Shown here: positions 1-10,145 of the stretch, one piece after another
How the letters are laid out: each line of letters begins with the position of its first letter
Position numbering within the stretch: position 1 is the stretch's first letter
Assembly: GCF_019175285.1 (NCBI RefSeq)
Contig: NC_056527.1
Location: 19,986,948-20,050,947, forward strand
DNA: 64,000 bases
Source: Sceloporus undulatus
Lineage: Eukaryota; Chordata; Lepidosauria; Squamata; Phrynosomatidae
Direction: 5' to 3'
Position numbers and translations under genes: made by a program
The notes under the pieces: generated by a model
What the model was told of the DNA's origin: nothing
Database searches by the model: none
The model's input: the letters and a program-made list of their open reading frames with translations, nothing else

Positions 1-140
1 AGGCTCCAAGGTTGCCTCAGCTTTCAGTCCTTTTGTAGGTCGGCAAAATGAGTACCCAGCTTGTTGGGGGCAATTGGCATACAGATTGTAAACCACTTAG
101 AGAGAGTTGAATGCACTGATAAGCAGTATAGAAATGTAAA
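1..140 (+). repeat. 3' tail fragment of a SINE or LINE
   Basis: The stretch holds a tail-like sequence around TGTAAACCACTTAGAGAG followed by a run reading like a degenerate SINE/LINE 3' end. This resembles tails shared by reptile SINEs and their partner LINEs, from memory. The element enters from outside the window, so its head is not visible. The family is not assigned. Confidence 0.35.
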
Positions 141-257
141 TGCTAAATGGGATTGATTTTGCCATTTTATATAAAGGACATCATTTTACTCTCTCGATTG
201 TACTGAATGGGACTTGAACATCCATGGATTTTGGCAGATACTAAGGGCCCACTGTAG
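140..257 (+). mobile_element. Mariner-like MITE, right half only
   Basis: The sequence carries the internal signature of the most common MITE family in this window: an ATTTTATATAAAGG segment, GGGACTTGAACATCCA, then GGGCCCACTGTA at its right end. Fuller copies occur at 8026, 44877 and 62053. The left terminal repeat is missing, so this copy is truncated. Confidence 0.5.
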
Positions 258-903
258 TATTTCCTAGCTTTGACTTGTTCTGGTTCTGACTTTGGATATG
301 GTTTCTTGGACCTTATTTGCCTATGAAGTCCTATTGACTCACTAGAAAAGTTTATTGCAGGCCACAACTGAGTGGGTGGTGTCTACAGTAGTGGCGGTTG
401 GTGGTTTCAATATCAATGGGGTGCTAAATTCACTCCAAATATAAGCCTGAACTTTAATGCAGCTATCCAATGTGCTTCACCATGGATAACTGCTTTACTG
501 TTTGGACTAAAACCTGGTGTGGAATCACCACCCTACTGAAAGTGGTCAGCAGTACTCCACAGCTCCTTCCCGCCTCCTCTACTATCCCATCTCTTCTATC
601 CCTCTCCCCACACGCCTGGAAGAGAAAATTATTCCACTCTTGGAAGAGGACTGAGGCATCCAGAAAGGAGGAGAAGTACTGGTTAAAGCCATTGTGATAG
701 CCATAGCAGAGGATGGAGTAGTTGAAATTTTTCAGCTGAAAATCACAGGAGGGAATGCTTCTTCCTAGAAATATTTTCTTGTGCTGTTCGAGAGAACTCA
801 GAGGGAGAGGATGGATGTATTGTTTTATGTGTGGAGAGGCAGCAAAAGCATTGCTCTAAAGAAGAGCAATTATTTACAAAACGAGCGAAGGTATTTCTCT
901 AAA
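258..903. other. Intergenic stretch without a recognised feature
   Basis: Short open frames exist but none resembles a known protein and none has a flanking splice or promoter signal. Nothing recognised. Confidence 0.5.
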
Positions 904-1146
904 GAGAGCAAGCATGGTATAGTGGTTTGAGCGCTGGACTAGGATTCTGGACACCAGAGTTCAAATCCCGGCTTGTCCATGAAAACCTACTGGGTGACCT
1001 TAGGCAAGTTGCACTGTCTCAGCCTCAGAGGATGGCGATGGCAAACCCCCTCTGAAGAAACTTGCCAAGAAGACCCCATGATAGGGTCGCCATATGTCAG
1101 AAATGACTTGAAGGTACACAACAATGACAACAACAACAACAACAAA
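904..1146 (+). mobile_element. tRNA-derived SINE, nearly full length
   Basis: A tRNA-like head with A-box-like TATAGTGGTTTGAGCG and B-box-like GTTCAAATCCC is followed by the family body (CTGGGTGACCTTAGGCAAG, CTCAGCCTCAGAGGATGG, CTTGCCAAGAAGACCCC). The tail is GACTTGAAGGTACACAACAA plus (CAA)n. At least ten other copies lie in the window. It is a retroposed pol III unit, not a tRNA gene, because the cloverleaf is degenerate. Confidence 0.85.
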
Positions 1147-1755
1147 GAAGGGAGAAGGAAGTAGCTGCCAGGAACTCAGCAAAGCAGCAGGCTAAAGAGG
1201 TGTACTTCCTCACAATGCTCATGGTTACATATAATGCTTAACTTAGATATAAAACAACAACAACAAAGACTTACTTAAGAATAAATACCATTGAATTCCC
1301 TGGATAACCTTGCATCAGGCCATAAACCCATCAGGCCAAGCCTTTCTTATAGGGGAAAAACAATCACAAGGACAAGTGAAATAGGCCTGTTGTAAGCAGC
1401 ATGTTACTATTAGTTACAAAACAATGATTCAGTTCTTGGCTTTAGGAATAATGAGGTGTTAAAAGTCCTATCACATCTTGTTAAACAGGTCAGAAACAAC
1501 CAATTCACAGTAACATCAGGGATTATTGTCTTGTAGCTTGAAGTGGTTTTTGTATTTTCAGTTGATCAAAATTTATGCCACCTATTTTTCTGGCACGTGG
1601 GTAGGATGGGTATCACAATATATACCATAGCTGGTTAAAATCCACTAAAGTACACAGTGCATGTAGGAGATAAGGGAAGCCCAAGATGGTGCAGTTCCAT
1701 AGCTATTTGACCACCAGTTCCAAACTAGATATATCACAGATATTTTTTATGCATG
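1147..1755. other. Intergenic stretch without a recognised feature
   Basis: AT-rich single-copy-looking DNA with a short (CAA)n run near 1255. No exon or repeat family recognised. Confidence 0.45.
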
Positions 1756-1835
1756 AGAGCCAGCATGGCATAGTGGTTTGAGCACTAGACTACAGCTCTG
1801 GAGATCAGAGTGCGATTCCCAGCTCCGCTATGAAA
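1756..1835 (+). mobile_element. tRNA-derived SINE, left part (split copy)
   Basis: GAGAGCCAGCATGGCATAG starts the SINE head. The B-box region and the GCTATGAAA junction follow, and then the SINE stops abruptly at a LINE. Its body resumes at 3220 with the matching ATGAAACCTACTGGGTGACC. The repeated ATGAAA at 1830-1835 and 3220-3225 is the likely target-site duplication of the LINE that split it. Confidence 0.8.
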
Positions 1836-3219
1836 TTCCAGGCGTTCCTGGATGAGATGGATTATCTAGATCCATGTCAGTCTGGTTTTAGTCCTGGTCA
1901 TGGGACAGAAACAGCTTTGGTCACCTTGGTGGATGACCTACGCAGGGAACTGGACAGGGGGAGTGTGCCCCTGTTGGTTTTGCTGGACCTCTCATCAGCT
2001 ATCGATACTATTGACCATGGTATCCTTCTGAGTTGCCTCCGAAGATGGCGATGGGGGATTCCTGTTCAACTCCTTGGCCTGTTGAGTCCCTCAGGGCTCA
2101 GTCCTGTCACCTGTACTTTTTAACATTTACATGAAACTGCTGGGAGAGGTCGTCCAGAGTTTTGGAATATGGTGTCACGTGTATGCTGATGATACCCAGC
2201 TCTGTCACTCATTTCCACCTAATTCCAAGGAAGCTGTTTCTGTCCTAAACCAGTGTTTGGCCACTGTAATGGACAAGACAGAGGTGCTCCTGGTCAGTTG
2301 AAAAACAGTTCCGGGAATAGGGATTCAGTCTGTGTTAGATGGGGTTACACTACTCCTGAAAACTTAGGTTCGTAGCTTGGGGGGTACTTCTGAATTCAAC
2401 ACTGAGCCTGGAAGCCCAGGTATCAGTGGTGACCAGGAGTGCTTTTACAAAGCTAAAACTCGTGTGCCAACTGCGCACATTCCTGGAGAAGTCAGATCTG
2501 GCCACGGTGGTACATGCCTTGGTTACATCCCATCTGGATTACTGTAATGTGCTCTACGTGGGGTTGCCTTTGAAAAGTGCTCAGAAACTTCAGCTGGCCT
2601 AAAGAGCTGTAGCCAGACTGTTAACTGGAGCTGGCTACAGGGAGCATATTCTTGTTGCAACAGCTCCATTGCCTGCCAATCTGCTTCTGGGCACAATTCA
2701 AAGTGCTGGTTTTGACCTATGAAGCCCTAAACGGCTTGGGCTCAGGCTATTGAAAGAATGTATCTCCCTGTATGAGCCCCCAAGAGTACTGAGATCATTG
2801 GGAGAAGCCCTTCTCTATGTCTAACCACCCTCTCAGGCGTGTTTGATGGGAACAAGAGAGAGGATCTTCTCAGTGGCTGCTCTCAAGCTTTGGAAGAGAG
2901 AGGCCAGGATGACTCCAGCCCTGCTGTCCTTCCGGCGGCAGATAAAGTCATTCTTATGCCGGTAGGCCTTCGCAAACTGATAAGGGCTGGGAATATTGTC
3001 CTAATGAAATTTGAAGCTTTGTATTTTTAACATATTCTATTTTAACTCATGACTGTTTTAACTATTAAAATGGTTTAATTGGTTTTTAAATTTTATATTC
3101 ATACATTTTAATGTATTGTTTTTAAATTGAATTGTTTTAAATCTGCTGTTCGCAGCCTTGAGTCCCTATATTGGGAGAAAGGTGGGATATAAGAAAATAA
3201 AATAATAACAACAATAATA
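1836..3219 (+). mobile_element. L2/CR1-superfamily LINE, 5'-truncated reverse transcriptase and 3' end
   Basis: Translation shows reverse-transcriptase blocks in order: the QSGFSPGHGTETAL block near 1876, LVLLDLSSAIDTIDHG near 1975 (the usual [12 protein letters not shown] block), and YADDT near 2180. A C-terminal region similar to the LINEs at 8345 and 54518 follows. Later blocks are in other frames with stops, so it is decayed. The 3' end is an AATAAAATAATAACAAC-type tail. It sits inside the SINE at 1756/3220, so it is younger than that SINE. Confidence 0.85.
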
Positions 3220-3385
3220 ATGAAACCTACTGGGTGACCTTGGGCAAGTCACATATTCTCAGCCTCAGGGGAAGGCAAGGGCAAACCTCCTCCGAACAAA
3301 TCTTGCCAAGAAAACCCCATGATACAGTCGCCTTATGGTTGCCATAAATTGAAAAGGCTTGAAGGCACACAGCACACACACATGC
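3220..3385 (+). mobile_element. tRNA-derived SINE, right part (split copy)
   Basis: The body resumes exactly where the copy at 1756 stopped: CTACTGGGTGACCTTGGGC, then TCTTGCCAAGAAAACCCCATG, ending AAGGCACACAGCACACACA. Together with 1756-1835 it makes one full-length SINE interrupted by the LINE. Confidence 0.8.
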
Positions 3386-3789
3386 ATGAGTAATGGAACT
3401 GATTCAGTTCAGCCTTTCTTATTCATATCTCACTATCAGATGCAAGATATTTCCTGTACAGAAGTTCCATTAACTTGCTTGCCACTAAAAAGAAGCAGCA
3501 CAAATAATCCTTTATCATAAAAAGAGGAAGCCTATTTTTTACTGAAGAAAGAGAACTAATTTCTTGCTGCTGACTCATGGCTGGGTGATGCTGACCTGCC
3601 TTTCAGCAGCTGATGGCGGTGGTACTCTGACAGCAAATGCTGGCAAGGACAGTGTGGGGCCAATCCTACCCGGAAGGCAGCTCTTCTGTTTTGTATGTAC
3701 AATTTGGAGTCCTTCCGGAATAAAAATAAACAGCAGGAATCTAAACATTGGATCTATGTGTATCAAGATTTGATTTGATCGTTTGATCT
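3386..3789. other. Intergenic stretch without a recognised feature
   Basis: No repeat or exon recognised. Two overlapping short frames on opposite strands (near 3564-3773) have no family resemblance. Confidence 0.45.
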
Positions 3790-3965
3790 ACTTGACTGAA
3801 GTTGACCATAAAACCATGCTGGAGGACCTACAAATGCCTAGAGGAGTGTTTGTTCTAGGAACTTTGAGGTTCTCCAACACAACTCTATAGTCAACCCAGC
3901 AGAATAGTGTTGGAGGATTTAAGAGATTCCTAGAGAGAACATATTAATCAAAACCTTAAATACTG
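3790..3965 (+). repeat. Unclassified repeat shared with 17043-17200
   Basis: The block GTTGACCATAAAACCATGC, TGGAGGACCTACAAATGCC, and later AAGAGATTCCTAGAGAGAAC is echoed at 17060-17110 (TTGACCATAGAGTTGCGCTG, GATTCCTAGAGAGCACA). Within this copy the GGAGGA...CCTAGAG unit occurs twice, at about 3820 and 3913, so the element has an internal tandem structure. Its class is not known to me. Confidence 0.45.
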
Positions 3966-4656
3966 TAATCAAATCTGCAAAAATCAAAGCGGCAAATATG
4001 TAGGGCCAGCTGCATAATGACATTAACAAGGGAAGGAAAGCCAATCATTAAAAATCATTTAGTGGATGCTACATTTTCTAGGCATTTTCTTGCAGTTCTT
4101 GAGAAAGAAATCATGTCATCTGAAAGTTAAGATGAAAACTTAAAGCGGAAGGGAGGGGAGGAAGCCATTAAAAATCTCTATAAAGATATCCCAGCAGAAT
4201 TCTTTCTGCAGTCTTGTATCTGATCCTTCGTAACCTTCAAAATGACACCACCTTTCATTTATGCAGCACTTTTCATCCCAAAGGGTTTTAAACTTAATTT
4301 ATGCAATCACTGTGGGAGTTGTGTAAATGGTTTGAGGGCATTAAATAACTAGGTGTCGACACCTGAATCACTTTGCCTTTTGTTAAGGAACAGTCAGAAC
4401 TCAGGAATGAACTTGGCAGGCATTCTTCATTTTTAGAATTGTTTTATTAAGCCATTTTCATTAAATGCCAGGAAATTAGATGCATACACATATACCACAA
4501 CAGTCGAATTAAGGGAGACGCTTTAATCAAGAAAGTAGTTGCTGGTATTCATATCTTCTGGTCAGATGTGGGAAGTAACTTTATATCTACTTATTTCTGA
4601 CTAATTTCTTAATTGAATTATTCAGTAATAAAATGATAATTTATGATAGCAACGCA
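3966..4656. other. Intergenic stretch without a recognised feature
   Basis: AT-rich, no repeat family or exon recognised. Confidence 0.45.
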
Positions 4657-4881
4657 ATGAGCCAGTGTGGTGTAGTGGTTTGAGCACTGGTCTAGGGCTC
4701 TGGAGAGCAGGGTTTGAATCCCTGTTCAGCCATGGAAACTCACTGGGTGACCTAGAGCAAGTCACACTGTCTCAGCCTCAGAAGGCAGCAAAGGTAAAAA
4801 TCCCTCTGAACAAAACTTTCCAAGGAAACCCCATGATAAGGTTGCTATAAGTCAGAAAGGCACACAACCATAACGACAACT
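4657..4881 (+). mobile_element. tRNA-derived SINE
   Basis: Starts GAGCCAGTGTGGTGTAGTGG, with B-box GGTTTGAATCCC, CACTGGGTGACC and CTCAGCCTCAGAAGG, and ends AAAGGCACACAACCATAACG. The GACTTG just before the tail is missing, so it is a diverged copy. Confidence 0.85.
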
Positions 4882-5117
4882 GAATGAAGGAGAAGTCCAC
4901 TCCTTTTGTGTATAACTGGAAGATGAATATCTTATGATTCATGTACTGGTTTGCATTACGCCTCATACTTTGTTGTGGACATTGAGGTGACAACATGGCA
5001 AATGAGAGAAAACCATGCTTTGTACCACAGGCTAGTGACTTGTATTTATTTTATTTGCTTTTGAGAAACAAGAAAGTAAATAGTTTTTATAACCTGAGAC
5101 TATAAATGCTAACTAGG

Positions 5118-5322
5118 GCCTGTTTCACATAACATAAGTATAGCACTTTCAGCCCACTTTAACTGTTATGGTTCCATCCTGTGGGTCCTAGCGTTTGTAC
5201 TTTGGTGAAGTGCTAGATCTTTCTGGCAGAGAATTCCAAATAATTCACAGAACTACAAATCCCATGGTAATATAGGATAGAGCTATGACAGTTAAAAGAA
5301 GGCTCAAAGTACTATAATCATG
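5118..5322. mobile_element. Foldback hAT-like MITE, diverged
   Basis: The left half holds CCCACTTTAACTGTTATGG and the right half holds CTACAAATCCCATGG and GCTATGACAGTTAAA. These are inverse to each other, as in the better copies at 15238 and 29508. A regional inverted repeat of about 200 bp results. Confidence 0.55.
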
Positions 5323-5324
5323 TA

Positions 5325-5440
5325 CAGTGGGTCCTTGGTATCTACTGTGGTTAGGTTCCAGGATCCCCCATGGATACCGAAATCTATGATGCTCAAGTTC
5401 CATTATATATAATGGAGTAGTAAAATGGTGTCCCTTAGAT
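5325..5440 (+). mobile_element. Mariner-like MITE, left half only
   Basis: Starts TACAGTGGGTCCTTGGTATC, then CCATGGATACCGAAATC, GATGCTCAAGTTCC and AAAATGGTGTCCCTTA, matching the left half of the family. The right terminal repeat is absent. Confidence 0.6.
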
Positions 5441-5569
5441 AAATTTACAAATCTCAGAACTGCAAAGGTTGGAGCCTCGACAGTTGTGGTGGCATCAAAA
5501 TGCTACAACCGTAAAGTGTGCAAAAAAGCTAAACAGCCATCCTCAGGCCTTTTCCCTACTATACAATTG

Positions 5570-6093
5570 TTGTTGTTGAGCGCCTTCAAGTCATTTCCAA
5601 TCAGCTTCTGGGCACAATACAAGATGTTGGTTATTACCTTTAAAGCCCTACATGGCTCGGGCCCAAGTTACTTACAGGAATGTCTCTCCCTACATAATCC
5701 GCCCCGTACACTTAGAACATCCGGGAAGAACTTGCTGGAATATTTCAACACCTGATTAACCAACTTCCCACAAAGCATTTACTGCCGCCCCCCAGGTTAT
5801 GGAATAGCCTGCCGGAGGAGATCCGTCTTATCACCACCTTAGATACCTTTAAGAAGGCACTTAAGACGGATCTCTTCCGGTGGACTTTCCTATTGGATTT
5901 TGTATAGAAATCACGTTCAAGGTTCCACCCTGACTATGAGGACACTATGATTTGATGTTTGTATATTTTAAGGATCTAATAGGGATGTGTAATCCAGTAT
6001 TAGGATTTTATTGTGTGTTGAACTGTATTGTATTTTTAATGTTGTAATCCTGCTTCGATCCCTGGAAGAAGTGGGATATATATATATATATAT
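5570..6093 (+). mobile_element. LINE 3' fragment (L2/CR1 superfamily) next to a SINE tail
   Basis: TGTTGTTGAGCGCCTTCAAG (5572-5591) is an antisense SINE tail. From about 5606 the reading is the LINE reverse-transcriptase C-terminus: SFWAQYKMLVITFKALHG, then PRTLRTSGKNLL, then in another frame a LWNSLPEEIR-like and FKKALKTDLF-like end near 5800-5880. It finishes near 6085 with a GTGGGATATATAT tail. 5'-truncated, with frame breaks. Confidence 0.75.
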
Positions 6094-6094
6094 A

Positions 6095-6336
6095 CAGTGG
6101 TACCCCGGGATACGAAATGACCGCGTTACGAAATTTCCGGGATACGAAAAAATTAGATAGGAAAAAACTGTTCCGGGTTACGTTTTTTTTTTTCGGCTTA
6201 TGAAAATTTTTTTGGTGCTTTTCGGCGCTTTTTCGCACTATCGCGGCTTTCCAGCGCTAGCGGACTATGGCTTTTCGGGTGTTGTTTGCGAAATCTTTCG
6301 TGGTTACGACGGCGCCCGTATCCCGGGGTACCACTG
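6095..6336. mobile_element. Mariner-like MITE with well-kept terminal inverted repeats
   Basis: CAGTGGTACCCCGGGATACG at the left is matched by the inverse of CGTATCCCGGGGTACCACTG at the right, a perfect 20-bp terminal repeat. TA lies on both sides (6093-6094 and 6337-6338). The inside has no coding capacity and contains several CGTTACGAAA-like motifs. It inserted in the (TA)n tail of the preceding LINE and is the least diverged MITE in the window, hence probably the youngest. Confidence 0.85.
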
Positions 6337-6341
6337 TATAA

Positions 6342-6342
<1 letters not shown>

Positions 6343-6395
<53 letters not shown>

Positions 6396-6396
6396 T
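6343..6396 (+). repeat. (ATT)n microsatellite
   Basis: About 18 ATT repeats. It could be the original LINE tail displaced by the MITE at 6095. Confidence 0.95.
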
Positions 6397-6754
6397 CTGA
6401 CTTATGATGACCCTATTCATGGGGGTTTCTTGGCTTCATACCTTGTATGAAGACTGGAAAAAAGGTTCCTACTACCATATTTTGATTACTTTGGAAAACT
6501 TATTTTATTGGGCTACAATTATCAAAATACTGAGACAATGCTGTCTGGGGGATTCTGGAAGTTGTCTAGCATTATCTTGGGTGGGGTAGCATTTCTCTGC
6601 ACTTGTGGCAGCACTGAGGCTTCAACAAGGCTCTCATGCATGACCTTAGTCATTTTAAAGCTGCCTTCTCTGATCTGGCGCTCCCCAGATGTGTTGGATT
6701 GTAGCTCTCATCATCATCATTTTATTCATTTACCGTATATCCTGCTTTCTCCCA

Positions 6755-6965
6755 GTGTTTGTGTGAGTATGTGCCTTCACATTACCTGTCAACCTATGGC
6801 AACTTCATTAATTTCATAGAGTTTTCTTAGGCAAGGAATACTCAGATGTGGTTTTGCCAGTCCCTTCTTCTGGAATATAGCCTACAGCACCTGGTATTTC
6901 TTGGCAGTCTCCCATTCGTCCAAGTACTTAACCAGAGCTCATACTGCTTAGCTGGGCCTCAAAGT
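6755..6965 (-). mobile_element. 5S-rRNA-derived SINE
   Basis: On the minus strand the head resembles 5S rRNA. On the plus strand it reads CCTACAGCACCTGGTATTTC, TTGGCAGTCTCCCATTCGTC and AAGTACTTAACCAG, the inverse of the 5S internal promoter region. The tail side (6765-6840) carries the inverse of the family's TCATGG...CATAAGTCGACAGGC body. Derived from pol III 5S RNA, not a 5S gene. Confidence 0.8.
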
Positions 6966-7480
6966 GGCTTACAAAATCTTTTCAGAAATACAAGTTAAAA
7001 TACATATGCCCTGTTCTGTCTAGTGATAGATAGTAGGTACTTAATTTTTGTCCTTTCTTAGAGCACCTTACAGCAAATTAAAACAAAGTACAGCTAAAAG
7101 CTCACTATACAACAATTTTAAAATTAATTAAATAATTATATTAAAAGCACAAAGCAACTAAAAGCACACATTCTATTAAGAGCACAAAAGTAATTTAAAA
7201 CATAATAGAAGATAAAACTGTACCATGTCACATTAGAAGAGCTTTCTGCCAAAGGAGTTAAGAAGAGGCTTGTCTGTATAAAAAGGTAGCAGACGGAAAG
7301 TGGAGAACGGGCCAACCAAACCTCCCATAGGAGGAAGCTCCACAGCCTGGAGCAGCCACTGAGAAGGCCCTCTCCTTGTGCCCTCACCAAATGTGCCTTT
7401 GATGGCAGTGGGAGTTAGCCCAGCATGTCAGGAGTGTGTGGGGTTGAGGGGCAGGTTTTGCTTTAAAGTCCTAACCTAGG
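6966..7480 (-). mobile_element. CR1/L2-like LINE 3' region
   Basis: CAAAGTGGCTTACAAAATC and GAGCACCTTACAGCAAATTA look like LINE 3' UTR. CTCCACAGCCTGGAGCAGCC and GAGAAGGCCCTCTCCTTGTG (7330-7380) encode, on the minus strand, the conserved C-terminal end of this LINE class. No full open frame. Confidence 0.6.
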
Positions 7481-7754
7481 CAGACATTATTCCCTTGAGG
7501 CCTCAATATTTGACTTTTTAACTTGTAGTTCATATTAAAGTCACATGCCCAATTACTTTTAATGTAAAATATGGAGAATTTGTACTCCTGGGAACTTTGG
7601 CAAGTGAGGTTCACATTCAGAACAAGACACAGATGCCTATGTGCCCTTTTTTTTTAGTGGGGAGGGGGCAGAATTTGAAGGCAGAAGTTAAACTCACAAC
7701 CTTTCCCCATTTCATTGGTAAAGGATGAGGCAGCTTGTGCCAGTTCCTGAGTGG

Positions 7755-8023
7755 GGGTAAAATAAAATAAAAAATAATAAAATATTTATATCCTGTTTTT
7801 TGTGAAAACAATCAAAGCGGCGTACAACATTTAAAATCATACAAACATATACACCATATCCCCTCTTAAAAAGGAATTAAACAATCAGAATTAAAATTAC
7901 AGGCAGAATCATAACATATATGGGAGAGATCACTGTATGGCCGATTACTTTAATCTGGAAAGGCCTGCTGGAAGAGATCCGTCTTGACAGCTTTCTTGAA
8001 GCTGTCTAGGTTGATAATATATA
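7755..8023 (-). mobile_element. L2-like LINE 3' end, interrupted by a MITE
   Basis: It begins with an AATAAAATATTTATATCCTG end (inverse of the LINE tail), then AATCAAAGCGGCGTACAAC. AGGCCTGCTGGAAGAGATCC near 7960 is the inverse of the C-terminal coding end, almost as in the LINE at 54518 (CCTGCTGGAAGAGTTCCGTC). It stops at the TA target of the MITE at 8026. Confidence 0.7.
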
Positions 8024-8025
8024 TA

Positions 8026-8246
8026 CAGTCGGCCCTTCTTATACACGGATTTTTTATACACGGATTCAAGCATACACGGTTTGAAAATGTTCCAAAAAAG
8101 GATAAATTTACCTTGATTTTCCATTTTTTTTTATAAGGGGCACCATTTTGCTATGTCATTATATTTAATGGGACTTGAGCATACACGGATTTTGTTATAC
8201 ACGGGGATCTTGGAACCAAACCCCAGCGTATAACAAGGATCCACTG
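8026..8246. mobile_element. Mariner-like MITE
   Basis: Starts CAGTCGGCCCTTCTTATACA and ends AAGGATCCACTG, with TA on both sides. Inside, CATACACGGATTTTGTTATA and the GGGACTTGAGCAT core identify it as the family seen about ten times here. Non-coding. Confidence 0.85.
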
Positions 8247-8344
8247 TATTGGTCTCTTTTATATAATTCTCATGCTTTGCCTTTTAATATCTTACATTCT
8301 TCCAACATAATAACAGTATCATATATCATAATCACTGGATGCCC

Positions 8345-9300
8345 CAGGACCAGCCATATAACACCTGTTCTACAAGGCTGGATGAGGGAAAACAGACTCA
8401 GCCTGAATCCAGAGAAAATGGAGCTGCTCGTGATAGGTTCTCCTGGCCCGGGGATGGCGGTGGTTCCACCTGTCCTGAACAGGATCACGCTTCCTGTGAA
8501 GGACTCAGTACGCAGTCTGGGGGTGCTCCTTGACTCGTTGCTCCACCTTACATCTCAGGTGGATGCGACGGTCAGGAGCACCTGTTATCAGCTTCGGCTG
8601 ATACGCCAGCTGCGTCCCTACCTGGGCCAGAGGGCCATTGAAACTGTAGTACACACCCTGGTAACCTCTCGCTTGGACTTCTGCAACGCACTCTACATGG
8701 GGCAACCCTTGTACCATACCCGGAAGCTGCAACTAGTGCAGAATATGGCAGCCCGACTGGTCACTGACACATCCGGGGCCAGTCATATAACACCAGTGCT
8801 TAAGGGTTTGCACTGGCTGCCTATTAGCTTCCGGGCGCAATACAAGGTGTTGGCAATTACCTATAAAGCCCTAAATGGCTTGGGCCCAGGGTACCTTGAG
8901 GACCGCCTCTCTCCATACAATCCGCCCCGCACACTCAGAACATCTGGGCAGCAACTGTTAAGGGTTCCAGGGGCCAGATTAGTTTCTACTTCTAGGAGGG
9001 CCTTTACCACCTCGGCCCCCAACCTCTGGAACTCTCTGCCCACTGAGCTCCGCTCGGCCACCTCCCTGGCCCAGTTCAAAAAGGGGCTGAAGACTTTTTT
9101 ATTCAAACAGGCATACCTCTGATGTGCGCCCCGAATAACCCCACCCTCTTTGTTTTGTCAGCAACGGCAAGCTGGCTGGAGCTGTTTTACTGTTTATTTT
9201 AATTGAATGTACATTTTATAATGTGTTTTATTGTATTGTGTTGTATTTGTGAAATGTTGTACACCGCCCTGATTTTGTAGAAGGGGTGTATATATAAAGC

Positions 9301-9350
<50 letters not shown>
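8345..9350 (+). mobile_element. L2-like LINE, C-terminal reverse transcriptase with long open frame
   Basis: An open frame through 9122 gives about 250 residues of LINE protein C-terminus: NRLSLNPEKMELLV, VKDSVRSLGVLLDS, LVTSRLDFCNALYMG, LHWLPISFRAQYKVLAITYK, and the end LAQFKKGLKTFLFKQAYL. The YADD block lies upstream of the truncation. The 3' UTR ends in (ATT)n at 9300-9350. The left end is odd: a short piece (8346-8370) duplicates sequence from 8777-8800, suggesting a jump during insertion. The open frame suggests a fairly recent copy. Confidence 0.85.
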
Positions 9351-9351
<1 letters not shown>

Positions 9352-9888
9352 CATCTACATTGGCTGCCCATTCGCTTCTGGGCACAGTGCAGGGTGTTGG
9401 TTATCACCTGTAAAGCCCTAAATGGCTTGGGCCCAGGGTACTTGGAGGACCGCCTCTCCCCATATAATCCGCCCCGCACTCTTAGGTCGGCCGGGAAGTA
9501 ACTGTTGAGGGTTCCAGATACGAAATATTCTGCGACTGCACAAAGGGCATTTTCCAGCTCGGCCCTGCAGCTTTGGAACTCTCTTCCCGCTGAGCTCCGC
9601 TCGGTTACCTCCCTTGACTTATTTAGGAAGACGTTAAAAACCTTCCTCTTCCAACAGGCTTTCCCCCAGACAATGTAATACCTGCTCTCTCCCCATTGCA
9701 TCGTTGCACCTGCACTTTATGCTAGCTATTGTTGTGATTTTAATCGGTAAGCTTTTTATCTTGTTTTTAATCTGTATTATTGTATTGTTCAGGTTTTTTA
9801 TGGATACTGTTTGCAAAATTGTACATTTGTTGTACTTCTGTGTAACCCACTTTGATCTGCAAAGGAAAAGCGGGCTATAAATAAACAG

Positions 9889-9929
<41 letters not shown>

Positions 9930-9932
9930 CTG
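9351..9932 (+). mobile_element. Second L2-like LINE 3' fragment, joined to the previous tail
   Basis: Directly after the (ATT)n of the preceding LINE the text restarts in the same coding region (CTGCCCATTCGCTTCTGGGC, GTAAAGCCCTAAATGGCTTG, CCGCCCCGCACTCTTAGG). It runs to an AAATAAACAGATTATTATT tail at 9885-9932. It parallels 8815-9350 but is diverged, so it is a separate insertion rather than a tandem duplication. Confidence 0.8.
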
Positions 9933-9949
9933 ATAGAGATTTTTTAAAC

Positions 9950-10145
9950 ACTTACAAAACTACAAACCCCAGGATTCCATAGGAACCAAGTGCTTTATTG
10001 TGTTGTGTGAAACCACTCAGTGTGCAACAGTCTGGGGGGAAAAGTATTTTCACAACTCGTTGAAAATGTTGAAAAGCCATTGGTGGATGTTGTAGCAATC
10101 CTATTACTCCTGGGAGTTGTAGTCCCAGAAAGTAACTTTGCAAGG
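9950..10145. mobile_element. Possible foldback MITE, diverged
   Basis: ACAAAACTACAAACCCCAGG on the left is roughly inverse to CCTGGGAGTTGTAGTCCCAG on the right, as in the hAT-like foldback family at 15238. The ends are unclear. Confidence 0.4.

Noticed and set aside
904-985. tRNA gene
   Set aside because: A- and B-box-like words belong to a SINE head; the cloverleaf is degenerate and the unit continues into the SINE body, repeated many times in the window.
8175-9122. 315-codon open frame as a host gene
   Set aside because: It is the C-terminus of an L2-like LINE and its first part is MITE sequence.
9194-9385. Frames with long Asn or Tyr runs (also near 6200-6400, 9634-9951 and 49551-49742)
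   Set aside because: Translations of (ATT)n microsatellites.
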